A stretch of 53,974 nucleotides of DNA from JBASRP01 sp044866075 (lineage in GTDB: Bacteria > Actinomycetota > AC-67), in the NCBI GenBank assembly GCA_044866075.1, contig JBIOTQ010000073.1, forward strand, positions 1 through 53,974, read 5' to 3'. A program made the translations under genes and the position numbers. Below, in pieces: positions 43,705 to 51,870 of this stretch (position 1 is the stretch's first letter; the number at the start of each line of letters is the position of its first letter). Under the pieces are notes generated by a model. That model did no database searches and was not told the origin of the DNA. It was given only the letters and a program-made list of their open reading frames with translations.

Positions 43705-44723
43705 GCCATCTCCTCGCGGCGAAGCTCGATCACCGGCGGCGGTAGCTTCTCGCGTACGCGGCTGATGATGTCGTCGGTGGAGACATCCTCGGCCAGCGCG
43801 CGGTACGACGGGATGATGCGGTGGCGCAGCACGTCGTGCGCCAGCGCGTCGACGTCGGCCGGCAGCACGAAGTCGCGTCCCTTGATGACGGCGAACGCGC
43901 GCGCGGCGAGGATCAGGTAGATCGATCCGCGGGGGCTGGCGCCGTACTGTACGTACGGCGCGACCTCGCCGACGCCGTGCTTATCCGGCTGCCGCGTCGC
44001 GGCGACCAGGGTCACCGCGTACTGCCGGATCCGCGGGTCGACGTAGACCGAGTCGGCGAGCGCCTGGATCGCGGCGAGCGCCTCGGGGCCGAGCAGCTGC
44101 CGTGGCGGATCAGGCTGATGCTCCATCCGTTCGACGACGGCGAGCTCCTCGACCTCATCGGGATAGCCGACGAGCACCTTCAGCATGAAGCGGTCGACCT
44201 GCGCCTCGGGCAGCGGGTAGGTGCCCTCGGACTCGATCGGATTCTGCGTCGCGAGCGTCAGGAACGGCGTCGGCACGCGGTGCGTCTCGCCGCCGATCGT
44301 CACTTGCTGCTCCTGCATCACCTCGAGCAATGCGGACTGCACCTTCGCCGGCGCGCGGTTGATCTCGTCGGCGAGGAGGAAGTTCGCGAACACCGGACCC
44401 AGCTCGACCTTGAAGCGCGCGTTCTTCGGATCGAGGATCCGCGTCCCGACCAGATCGGCGGGAACGAGGTCCGGCGTGAACTGGATCCGCCGGAACGTCC
44501 CGCCGAAAACCGCGGCGACCGTTCGCACGGTAAGGGTCTTGGCGAGGCCCGGTACACCTTCCAGCAGGACGTGACCCCGCGCGATGAGCGCCGTGATCAC
44601 GCGCTCCAGCATCCGGTCCTGGCCGACGATCCAGCGTTTCACCTCGAAGTGCGCGCGCTCGATGAGCTCCGCGGCCTCTTCGATGGTCTGCGGTACCTCC
44701 GTGGCGATGTCTTCAGTGCTCAT
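43701..44723 (-). CDS. MoxR family AAA+ ATPase
   Basis: A 340-aa AAA+ chaperone. Walker A GVPGLAKT and Walker B LLADEINRAPAKVQ are intact, followed by the MoxR insert ATQNPIESEGTYPLPEAQVDRF (split over two segments) and sensor regions. ATG 44723 follows GGACGGGGAC; longer frames upstream have no support. First gene of a seven-gene minus-strand run (MoxR, DUF58, VWA, ABC permease, ABC ATPase, amidohydrolase, flavin oxidase). A PhoP-box-like element lies 74 bases upstream. Confidence 0.95.
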   Translation of the reverse strand: MSTEDIATEVPQTIEEAAELIERAHFEVKRWIVGQDRMLERVITALIARGHVLLEGVPGLAKTLTVRTVAAVFGGTFRRIQFTPDLVPADLVGTRILDPKNARFKVELGPVFANFLLADEINRAPAKVQSALLEVMQEQQVTIGGETHRVPTPFLTLATQNPIESEGTYPLPEAQVDRFMLKVLVGYPDEVEELAVVERMEHQPDPPRQLLGPEALAAIQALADSVYVDPRIRQYAVTLVAATRQPDKHGVGEVAPYVQYGASPRGSIYLILAARAFAVIKGRDFVLPADVDALAHDVLRHRIIPSYRALAEDVSTDDIISRVREKLPPPVIELRREEMA

Positions 44724-44797
44724 GTCCCCGTCCTTTGCGTCCGGTCCGTGCGAGGCCGCTATGAGACCAGGTGCCGATGAGGTGCCAATGAGACGAA

Positions 44798-44816
44798 CCT
44801 GGGAGTTTCCTGGGAG
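44798..44816 (-). promoter_or_regulatory. PhoP-box-like element upstream of the MoxR operon
   Basis: On the minus strand this reads CTCCCAGGAAACTCCCAGG: two identical CTCCCAG repeats separated by four bases, an 11-bp period. It is 74 bases upstream of the MoxR start and differs by one base from the element in front of the two-component system. Confidence 0.65.
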
Positions 44817-44869
44817 GTGGGAACGCGAGCGGGGGGTGTCAGGCCTCTTCCCGGACCGCACAAACGCGA

Positions 44870-44893
44870 GCGGGGAGGCCGAAGCCTCCCCGC
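44870..44893 (-). terminator. hairpin terminator after the small Thr-rich gene
   Basis: A perfect 10-bp stem (44870-44879 with 44884-44893) with loop CGAA lies 14 bases after the stop of the small secreted-protein gene. Confidence 0.7.
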
Positions 44894-44907
44894 ATCATCG
44901 TGGTGGG

Positions 44908-45189
44908 CTAGACCGCGTCGGTCGACGTCTGCGTCGTGTCCGTCGTGTCGTCGCCGTTCTGGTCGCGCGGACAGTTGTGCTTGCGGGTGCCGTCCGTGTT
45001 CGGAGTAGCCTCCGTGCTCGGCGTCTCCTGGGTCTGGATCAGCTGGGAGCGGGTAGCAGATGACGACGTGGCGTCCGTTCCGCTGCCGGTCGTCGCCGCC
45101 GACCCGGCCAAGGCGAGGCCGCTCCAGAGGGCGAACGACGCGGCCGCGACGGCGAGGAAGGCGAGCACCCGGGCTCCGATCCGTCTCAC
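44908..45189 (-). CDS. Small exported Thr-rich protein (93 aa)
   Basis: I do not recognise a family. The N-terminus (VRRIGARVLAFLAVAAASFA) is a signal or membrane segment. The mature part is a low-complexity Thr/Ser/Asp/Gln tail with one cysteine in KHNCPRDQNGDD. GTG 45189 is chosen because GGAGAAAGGAGG lies a few bases upstream; a longer frame to 45303 has no such signal. It is divergent from the two-component system, and its promoter region carries a PhoP-box-like element, so it is probably a target of that system. It may act as an envelope sensor partner or surface protein. Confidence 0.7.
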   Translation of the reverse strand: MRRIGARVLAFLAVAAASFALWSGLALAGSAATTGSGTDATSSSATRSQLIQTQETPSTEATPNTDGTRKHNCPRDQNGDDTTDTTQTSTDAV

Positions 45190-45258
45190 TCGGTCCTCCT
45201 TTCTCCGGATCGTCGCCCTCGATCCGACCACGGCGTGCTGAAGCGAGGATGAGACCAA

Positions 45259-45277
45259 CCTGTGGGTTCCATAGGAG
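45259..45277 (-). promoter_or_regulatory. PhoP-box-like element upstream of the small Thr-rich gene
   Basis: On the minus strand this reads CTCCTATGGAACCCACAGG, a weaker copy (14 of 19 bases) of the element at the MoxR operon. It is 69 bases upstream of the GTG. Part of it also forms a perfect 10-bp inverted repeat with 45290-45299 (TGTGGGTTCC...GGAACCCACA), giving a second, facing half-site. Confidence 0.55.
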
Positions 45278-45315
45278 ATCGCGAGGCCCGGAACCCACAG
45301 CACGGCCGGAGCCGG

Positions 45316-45350
45316 CTCTCAGGAAACTCCCAGGAACGCATGACGATAAT
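45316..45350 (+). promoter_or_regulatory. PhoP-box-like element and -10 box of the two-component operon
   Basis: CTCTCAGGAAACTCCCAGG (45316-45334) is followed 10 bases later by GATAAT (45345-45350), a good -10 box with no recognisable -35 box. The element takes the place of the -35 region, as in class II activation by PhoB-type regulators. It ends 48 bases before the response-regulator ATG and suggests autoregulation. Confidence 0.65.
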
Positions 45351-45382
45351 GGCGCGACCGCTCGACAACAGAGGTGTGTGGG

Positions 45383-46120
45383 ATGGGCGTTCCGGCAGAG
45401 GAGAAGGGCGCGAACGCGCGCCGGTCCGACGAAGCGACGCGCGTTCTGGTCGTGGACGACGAGCACAACATCACCGATCTCGTGGCGACGGTCCTTCGCT
45501 ACGAGGGGTTCGAGGTGCAGACGGCGGGCACCGGCCGCGACGGTCTGCGGATCGCCGAGAAATTCCGGCCGCACTTGATCGTGTTGGACGTGATGCTCCC
45601 CGACCACGACGGGTTCGAGGTACAGCGTCGCCTGACCAACGGCGGCGGTCGCACACCGATCGTCTTCCTGACGGCGAAGGATTCAACCGAGGACAAGGTC
45701 CGCGGCCTGACCATGGGCGCCGACGACTACGTCACGAAACCGTTCAGCCTCGAGGAGCTCGTCGCGCGCGTCCGCGCGGTCCTCCGCCGCGTGCACGGTC
45801 CGGAGCGCAAGGAGGACAGCCGCCTGACCGTCGCCGATCTCGAGCTCAACGAGGACACGCACGAAGTCACCCGCGCCGGTGTGCTGATCGAGCTGACGCC
45901 CACCGAGTTCGCGCTGCTTCGCTACCTGATGCTGAACGCCGGCCGAGTGCTTTCGAAGGCGCAGATCCTCGATCACGTCTGGAACTACGACTTCGCCGGT
46001 GAGGCGAACGTCGTCGAGACCTACATCAGCTACCTACGGAAGAAGATCGATCGCACCAGCCCGCGCCTCATCCACACGATCCGCGGCGTGGGCTACAGCG
46101 TCCGCCTGCCGCGAACATAA
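45383..46120 (+). CDS. OmpR/PhoP-family response regulator
   Basis: A 245-aa DNA-binding response regulator. Receiver domain: acidic D25-D26, phospho-acceptor D69 (VLDVMLPD), switch T97 and K119 (YVTKPFSLEEL). The C-terminal winged helix (about 150-243) has LTPTEFALLRYLMLNAG and VETYISYLRKKID, the OmpR/PhoB pattern. ATG 45383 has GAGG 8 bases upstream. The histidine kinase follows 5 bases later. Direct repeats with an 11-bp period upstream of this gene and three neighbouring units fit the binding mode of this family. Confidence 0.97.
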   Translation: MGVPAEEKGANARRSDEATRVLVVDDEHNITDLVATVLRYEGFEVQTAGTGRDGLRIAEKFRPHLIVLDVMLPDHDGFEVQRRLTNGGGRTPIVFLTAKDSTEDKVRGLTMGADDYVTKPFSLEELVARVRAVLRRVHGPERKEDSRLTVADLELNEDTHEVTRAGVLIELTPTEFALLRYLMLNAGRVLSKAQILDHVWNYDFAGEANVVETYISYLRKKIDRTSPRLIHTIRGVGYSVRLPRT

Positions 46121-46125
46121 GAGCC

Positions 46126-47544
46126 ATGTCGCTGCGCGGCAGGATCCTGGTCGCGACGGTCATCCTGGTGGCCGTCGGGCTCCTCGCCGCGGACACCGCG
46201 ACGTACACGCTCCTGCGCTCGCAGCTGGTGGGACGCGTCGACGATCAGCTGCGCGACGCCAAGAAGTTCGAGTCATCGTTCACGTCCGATGACCGGCGTT
46301 ACGAGCCGTCGCGCGGCGGCCCGGGTCACGGAGGCGGTGGAGGCGAGCACGACAAGCCTCCGGCAGGTCAGGTCGTCGAGGTCCTCGACGCGAGCGGCAC
46401 TGTGGTCGACCACCGCTCCTTCGGCGTCGACACTCCGGATCTCCCGAACGGCCTGCCGGGCTCGAGCGGGGCACCGACGGCCCAGGACGTTATCTTCACT
46501 ACCGGCTCGACCGACGGAACGGCCCGCTATCGAGTCCTCGCATCGGCCATCCCGGGCGGTGGCACGCTCATCATCGCGTTCCCGCTCGGCGACGCCGAGG
46601 CCGCGCTCAGCAAGCTCCTCCTCATCGAGGGGATCGTGACCGTCGCCGTCCTGGCCGGCGTGGCCGCGCTCGCGCTGTGGCTGATCCGGCTCGGCTTGCG
46701 GCCCTTGACGCGCATGGAGCTAGCCGCGGCGCATATCGCCGAAGGCGACCTGTCGCGGCGCGTCGAACCGTCCGACGAGCGCACAGAGGTCGGCCGCCTC
46801 GGCCGCGCGCTCAACGCGATGCTGGCCAAGATCGAAGCCGCGTTCGCAGAACGGCGCGCGTCCGAGGACCGTCTCCGCCGCTTCGTCGCCGACGCGTCAC
46901 ACGAGCTCCGCACGCCCCTCACGTCGATACGCGGCTACGCCGAGCTGTTCCAGCGGGCCGACGTTCAGCCCGAGGACCTCGCCAAATCGATGCGCCGCAT
47001 CGAGGAGGAGTCGACCCGAATGAGCGAGTTGGTCGAGGAGTTGCTGCTCCTGGCGCGCCTCGATCAAGGCCGCGCGCTCGAACGCGCCCCGCTCGACCTC
47101 ACGCGCGTCGCCGTCGACGCGGTGGAGGACGCTCGCACGGTCCAGCCCGAACGCCGGATCGAGATCGATCAGAACGGGGCCGTGATGATGGAGGGCGACG
47201 AAGCTCGGCTGCGCCAGGTCGCCGCGAACCTTCTGTCGAACGCGCTCGTCCACACGCCGGTGACCGCGAACGTCCGCGTGCGGGTGACCAAGGAGAACGG
47301 CGAGGCCGTCCTCGAGGTCAGCGACGACGGGCCCGGCCTCACGGCCGACCAGGCCGGGAAGGTCTTCGACCGGTTTTTCCGCGTCGATCCCGCGCGCTCA
47401 CGGCAGAGCGGAAGCGCGGGTCTCGGTTTGTCGATCGTCGCTGCGATCGTCCAAGCGCACGGCGGCAATGTTTCTGTGGAGTCGTCCCCCGGCGCCGGCG
47501 CGCACTTCGTGGTGCGGCTACCTCGGAACGGCCGCGCGGCCTAG
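46126..47544 (+). CDS. Membrane sensor histidine kinase
   Basis: A 472-aa kinase. Two membrane helices (about 7-27 and 163-187) flank an external sensor domain of about 135 residues. This includes a Gly/His-rich loop GGPGHGGGGGEHDKPP (64-79), which could bind metal or a cationic ligand. A HAMP domain follows (about 188-240). The phospho-acceptor is H259 in DASHELRTPLTS. The ATPase domain has N-box NLLSNALVHTP and G-boxes SDDGPGL and GLGLSIV. It is transcribed with the response regulator. Its stop overlaps the end of the convergent peroxidase remnant by 4 bases. Confidence 0.96.
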   Translation: MSLRGRILVATVILVAVGLLAADTATYTLLRSQLVGRVDDQLRDAKKFESSFTSDDRRYEPSRGGPGHGGGGGEHDKPPAGQVVEVLDASGTVVDHRSFGVDTPDLPNGLPGSSGAPTAQDVIFTTGSTDGTARYRVLASAIPGGGTLIIAFPLGDAEAALSKLLLIEGIVTVAVLAGVAALALWLIRLGLRPLTRMELAAAHIAEGDLSRRVEPSDERTEVGRLGRALNAMLAKIEAAFAERRASEDRLRRFVADASHELRTPLTSIRGYAELFQRADVQPEDLAKSMRRIEEESTRMSELVEELLLLARLDQGRALERAPLDLTRVAVDAVEDARTVQPERRIEIDQNGAVMMEGDEARLRQVAANLLSNALVHTPVTANVRVRVTKENGEAVLEVSDDGPGLTADQAGKVFDRFFRVDPARSRQSGSAGLGLSIVAAIVQAHGGNVSVESSPGAGAHFVVRLPRNGRAA

Positions 47545-49594
47545 CGGCGGCGGCGGAAAGCGCCGTCCCGGTCGCCCAATTCGCGGTACGGACCGTCGAA
47601 CGCGTCGCCCTGTGTCCGGCCGGCGTGGCGATGGCGTTTCGGGATGGGCGGCGCGGCTTGAGCCTTCGGTGTTTGCGATGAGTCGGGTTGCTCCTCTTGC
47701 GCCTCCTCTTGGCCTTCCTCTGAGTCGGTCGCGAAGAAGACCGCGTCGGGGACCGATGCGTCCGTGTTGCGTTCGATGATCTGCGCCAGCGTGCTGCGGT
47801 AGGAGATCCCGTAGCGCGACCGGATCGTCGACAGCGTCGGATCGTTCGCGTAGAAGAAGCGGTCCCCATCCCTAAGGGCGGTGAATTGGCGCGTCCACAT
47901 CGCGGCCTGGAGCTCGCCGAACTCCGAGCCGGCGAGGTGCGGTTCGCTCAACATGCCGACGAACGCATCGACGGCGTCGACGGTCTTGTAGACGGCGCGC
48001 AGCCGCGCGGCGAGCGTCGTGCGCCGCACGCCGGCGACGGCGTACTCCTCGGCCGCCGCGGACCCGATCGCGACCTCCGCGCCGTTCTCATCGGTCAGGC
48101 GAACGAAGTCGAGGATGTCCGGATCGTCGATCGGATCCGCGGCGTCGACCTCGGGGTCGGCCGGGAAGCGATCGGTTGCCTCGCCGGTGATCGCCGTGAA
48201 CGACGATCTCGGTGCGAGGCCGTACGCCCGCCGCATGTCGTTGTAGCTCGGCATCCCGTGATCGCGCGCGCGCTCGATGTCGATCGCACCGAGGTCGGAG
48301 ACGGCGGAGAAGCACTCGGGGCGGACGATCGGTTGCCCGCAGACGAAGGGATCCGGGATGCCGGGCTTCGGGATCTTGAAGAGGACGCTCCGGAGAGAGT
48401 TGTCGATCTGTTCGTCGTTCCGGTACTGGCGTTCCGCGCCGAGGCTCGCCAGGAAGCGCTCGAAGCCCACCTGCCCCAGGATCTCGGGGTTGCCGAACGC
48501 GACGGTCAGCGGGATCTGCAGCGAACGCCGGCCGTCCTCGAGACGCGGCTCGATCCCGCGTGTGCGGAATTCCGTGAGCTAGCGGTTGGTGAAGTCGCCT
48601 TTTTCGTAGATCACGTCGAACTGGCCGTGGACCATGCTGTGCCCCCGGTATCCCACGACGCTGAACTCGTTTCCCAGTGAAGGGTCGATCGTCGCGTCGT
48701 AGCCGCGGTACGGGCCGAGCGTGATGCCGAGCGCCGGCAGGAATTCGGCGTACGTGACGTATTGGATCTCCGCGGAGACGATGCGGCGCGCGATCTGGAA
48801 CTTCTCCTCCTCAGAAAGCGACGAGGGAAGGGCCGCGACGATGCGGTTGTGCTCGCGCGCGAAGAGCGTGTGCACGGCGGTGAGCGCCGCGTTCTCGTTC
48901 ACGCGCACGTCGCCGGCGACGCGCGCCGCGTCGGGCCGGCCGGCGAGCGGACCGAAGAGCTCCGTCGCGGGGCGCCTGCTCGCGTCGCCGCGGCTGCCGG
49001 TGCGCGGCAACTCGCCGTCGGGAAGCAGCAAGCGCGCTTTGTTGTTCGCCGGGTCGCCGTCGAGGGGCCGGCGCGGAGCCAATCGAGCCGAGCGTCGTCG
49101 ACGCCGTACACGCCGGAGCCGTCGATGTAGCTGCTCAACGTGTTGACGTGCTCGCGTGGCGACGACACGCCGGTGCCACGCGCCGCCGGCGTCCGCGAAA
49201 AATCGATCGTGCCGAGGTCGTTCGTGAAGTCCTCGAGCGCGTCGTCGCGCGCGAAAGCGATCGGCGCCTTCTCGCCGCCCTTCTCGACGCGCAGGCCGAT
49301 GTCGTGATCGACGAACTGCCCCCAGACCCACCCCCACTGCGACACGCCGTTCTCGGAGAAGAGGTTCTGGCCGACGTCGTTGAAGACGCGGTTGCTGACG
49401 TAGCGGGCCGGCGGCCCGGCCAGGGGCGTTCCGACGCCGTCGGCGTACCGGGCCGGCGCGACGCGTACGTATCGGGAACCCGCGCGTCCCCACGCCGAGT
49501 GCTCCAGATTGTTGCCGGCGCCGTCCAGGCTCGCGGCCGGCGCGCTCGTCGTCCGGCCGGGGACGGGCAGGATGACGGCGGCGAGTGCACCCAA
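47541..49594 (-). pseudogene. Animal-type haem peroxidase, interrupted by a frameshift and a stop
   Basis: Read through both lesions, this encodes a peroxidase-cyclooxygenase protein of about 684 aa. The distal-histidine motif is WGQFVDHDIGLR, then LFAREHNRI and the proximal-histidine segment YRGHSMVHGQF, and IERARDHGMPSYND near the C-terminus. Two faults break it. A missing base in the G4 run at 49064-49067 shifts the frame; one extra G on the plus strand restores RAGPLDGDPANNK. An in-frame TAG lies at 48579-48581 between FTNR and LTEFRTRG, where GAG is expected. The N-terminal start is uncertain (TTG 49594 with a signal-like segment). It is either a decaying gene or holds assembly errors. 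Confidence 0.85.
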
Positions 49595-49782
49595 GACGAT
49601 CAGCCTGCGTATCCGAACCCCCTGCTGCCGGAGCGACAGTGCAGAGACGCGCGAGCTCGGGTCGCTGGTGCGGCTTTCCGAAGCCCATACACGCGAGCGT
49701 CCGCCATCCTCTGGGACTACGCGGCGAAGCTGTGGACAGGATCGCCACCGCCTAGGAAAAGGGTGAGAGTTTCGACGCGGGA

Positions 49783-49801
49783 TTCACAGCAGGTTCGCAG
49801 G
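49783..49801 (+). promoter_or_regulatory. PhoP-box-like element upstream of the PepSY gene
   Basis: TTCACAGCAGGTTCGCAGG contains TCACAGC-N4-TCGCAGG, close to the M. tuberculosis PhoP box TCACAGC-N4-TCACAGC. It is 77 bases upstream of the ATG, with the same orientation and 11-bp period as the elements around the two-component system. Confidence 0.6.
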
Positions 49802-49878
49802 CTCGCGTGCGAGTGGTCACAGGCGCGTCGCCCACCATGGTCTCGACGCACACGGCGTCGCGAGACAAGGAGGGTGTC

Positions 49879-50358
49879 ATGGTGGAGGAACAGGGAACGG
49901 GAGGATCCCCGAGACCCGCCCGTCCGAAGTGGCTCGGTCCGGTGGGGCTGGTCGCGGCGGGCATCCTGGCGGGAGGGATCCTCGCCGGCACGTTGACGGC
50001 GGGAGCCGCGTCGGATTCCTCGGCGGATTCGAGCTCGTCGAACGTCGCGGCGGTGGATGAGAGCCAGGCGCACCACCCCGGCGAGACGTTGCTCACCGGG
50101 ACCACCGCGCAGAAGGTCCGCGCGGCCGCACTGAAGGCGGTCCCGGGCGGCACGATCCTGCGGGTCGAAACCGACGCGGAAGGCTCGCCGTACGAGGCGC
50201 ACATGCGTAACGCGGACGGCGACATGGTCACCGTGAAGGTGAACTCGGACTTCGAAGTCACGGAGATCGAGCAGGGTCACGGCGGCATGCGCGGGAGCGA
50301 CTCGAACTCGGGCTCCGGCTCGAGCGGGTCGAGCTCCAGTTCGGGATCGTCGGCCTGA
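49879..50358 (+). CDS. Membrane-anchored PepSY-domain protein
   Basis: A 159-aa protein. A short cytoplasmic N-terminus is followed by one membrane helix (about 22-44) and an external Ser/Asp-rich linker. A PepSY-type domain (about 68-130; TTAQKVRAAALKAVPGGTIL, EAHMRNADGDMVTVKV) comes next, then a Gly/Ser tail. PepSY domains are often linked to protease inhibition or to two-component systems. AAGGAGGG lies just before the ATG, with only 4 bases between. The PhoP-box-like element upstream suggests control by the nearby regulator. Confidence 0.85.
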   Translation: MVEEQGTGGSPRPARPKWLGPVGLVAAGILAGGILAGTLTAGAASDSSADSSSSNVAAVDESQAHHPGETLLTGTTAQKVRAAALKAVPGGTILRVETDAEGSPYEAHMRNADGDMVTVKVNSDFEVTEIEQGHGGMRGSDSNSGSGSSGSSSSSGSSA

Positions 50359-50371
50359 TCGGTTGGGAACC

Positions 50372-50401
50372 TGCGGGCCCGGCCTGACGGCCGGGCCCGC
50401 A
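50372..50401. terminator. bidirectional hairpin terminator
   Basis: A perfect 13-bp GC stem (50372-50384 with 50389-50401, loop TGAC) lies between the convergent PepSY and PHP-like genes. Confidence 0.8.
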
Positions 50402-50417
50402 CACGTTGCGCAGCGCC

Positions 50418-51785
50418 TCAGTCCGTGAAGAACCAGGGGCTCGGGTACGCCGCCGCGCCGCCGTGCTGCTCGAAAGGCGGGGTTGCCTGCGAGTGCTTCG
50501 GCCGGTCCGGGTCGATGATCCGCAAAAACATCCAGTCGCCGTCCGCGCGGTCTACGTTCACGGTGAACGACACCGGCGGACGATGAGAAGTCGGGACGGT
50601 GATGGGGACGGCGTCCAGCAGCGTCGGCGCCGACGCTCCCGGCCGGATCACCTCGACCCACAACTGCTTTCGGACCCACTCGGCGCCGCGATCGATGTCG
50701 AGCACGATCTCGATCGGGCCCGACGAGTGCCGCAGCGTCGAACCCATCGGGACGCCGTTGGCAGTCGCGTCGACGCGGAGCCCGGGCTCGAGCGAGGCGA
50801 ACGATCGGCGCGCTAGGAGCGCCTCGCGCACCGCGTCGCGCGTCAGCGCCGAGACCCACAATCCTCCGCGCGCGGCTCCCGGCTTCCGATACACCGTCGA
50901 GTGCTCGTCGCTCACGCCCGTGAAGCCGACGCGCCAGCCGGCGTTCAGGCAGGCGTTGAACGGATTCGGGAGTCCGCCCTCCGAGTACCAGAAGAAGTCC
51001 GGTTCCTTGTAACCGTTGGTATTGAACGCCTCGATCATCGTCACGCGTTGCGCGGCGCCGGGGTGGTAGACCCACTTCTCGAAATCGCCGAAGTCGTTCG
51101 GATGGTTGAAGCACGCGACGCCGTCGTTCCCGCCCGCGGTCAGCGCGGTGTCGGGTGAAGACGCGAGCCAGTCGTAGAACGGCTGGATCGACGCAAGGTC
51201 GGGCGAGCTCTCGAAAAGATCGGCGACGGGCTGCGTCTGAGGGATCAGTTGATCGAGTTCGGAGATGGCGCGTGGCGTGATGAAGGCGCGCCCACGCAGG
51301 GGATCCGTGAACTCGGTCGAGAACCAGACGTTCAAATGGCCGACGGTCGGCGTGCTGTACTCGAAGCCGCGGAACGCCACGAAGTTCCCCGGGACGTTCG
51401 CCGCGTCGGCGAAGCCGGCCATCGCCGCCCAATCGGAATCGCTGATGCCCTCGACCTTGTGGCACCCGCCCTCTTCCCAGCCGGGACAGGTCAGTTCGCC
51501 GTGACCCTTGCCGCTGATCGCGTGCTCGGTCATGCACGCGACGTCGATCCCGCGCGAACGGATCATTGCGAGAGCGGCGTTGGGATCGCCGAACGCATCG
51601 CCCGAGATGAGGCTGTGGTTGTGTAGGTCGGTCTGGGCGAGCATCAGGCTGCTCGAGGACCGGAGCTTCGAGCGGCGCGAGGCTCCTGGCGTCGCCAGCC
51701 CACCGAGCGAGGATGCGATCGACGGACGCGCGACCAGCAGCCCGCCCAGCCCGGCGAGCGCTTTCAGGAAGTCGCGGCGTTCCAC
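50418..51785 (-). CDS. Tat-exported PHP-domain-like phosphoesterase
   Basis: A 455-aa protein. The N-terminus ERRDFLKALAGLGGLLVA carries the twin-arginine motif RRDFLK, so it should be exported folded, often a sign of a bound metal cofactor. The mature part begins with TDLHNHSLISGDAFG (about 52-66), the metal-binding H-x-H of PHP-type hydrolases, then MTEHA (a further His). A late GVSDEHST segment supplies the closing D-x-H-like metal ligands. The C-terminal 110 residues are beta-rich. Substrate unknown; a phosphoesterase or related metal hydrolase is likely. Confidence 0.82.
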   Translation of the reverse strand: MERRDFLKALAGLGGLLVARPSIASSLGGLATPGASRRSKLRSSSSLMLAQTDLHNHSLISGDAFGDPNAALAMIRSRGIDVACMTEHAISGKGHGELTCPGWEEGGCHKVEGISDSDWAAMAGFADAANVPGNFVAFRGFEYSTPTVGHLNVWFSTEFTDPLRGRAFITPRAISELDQLIPQTQPVADLFESSPDLASIQPFYDWLASSPDTALTAGGNDGVACFNHPNDFGDFEKWVYHPGAAQRVTMIEAFNTNGYKEPDFFWYSEGGLPNPFNACLNAGWRVGFTGVSDEHSTVYRKPGAARGGLWVSALTRDAVREALLARRSFASLEPGLRVDATANGVPMGSTLRHSSGPIEIVLDIDRGAEWVRKQLWVEVIRPGASAPTLLDAVPITVPTSHRPPVSFTVNVDRADGDWMFLRIIDPDRPKHSQATPPFEQHGGAAAYPSPWFFTD

Positions 51786-51870
51786 GTGGGCTGCAGTTCG
51801 CCGGACGGCGAACCAAACCCTGCCCGGTCCGATAGCGCCCCCGGCGGAAGCGTCCGGATCCCCGGAGTTT

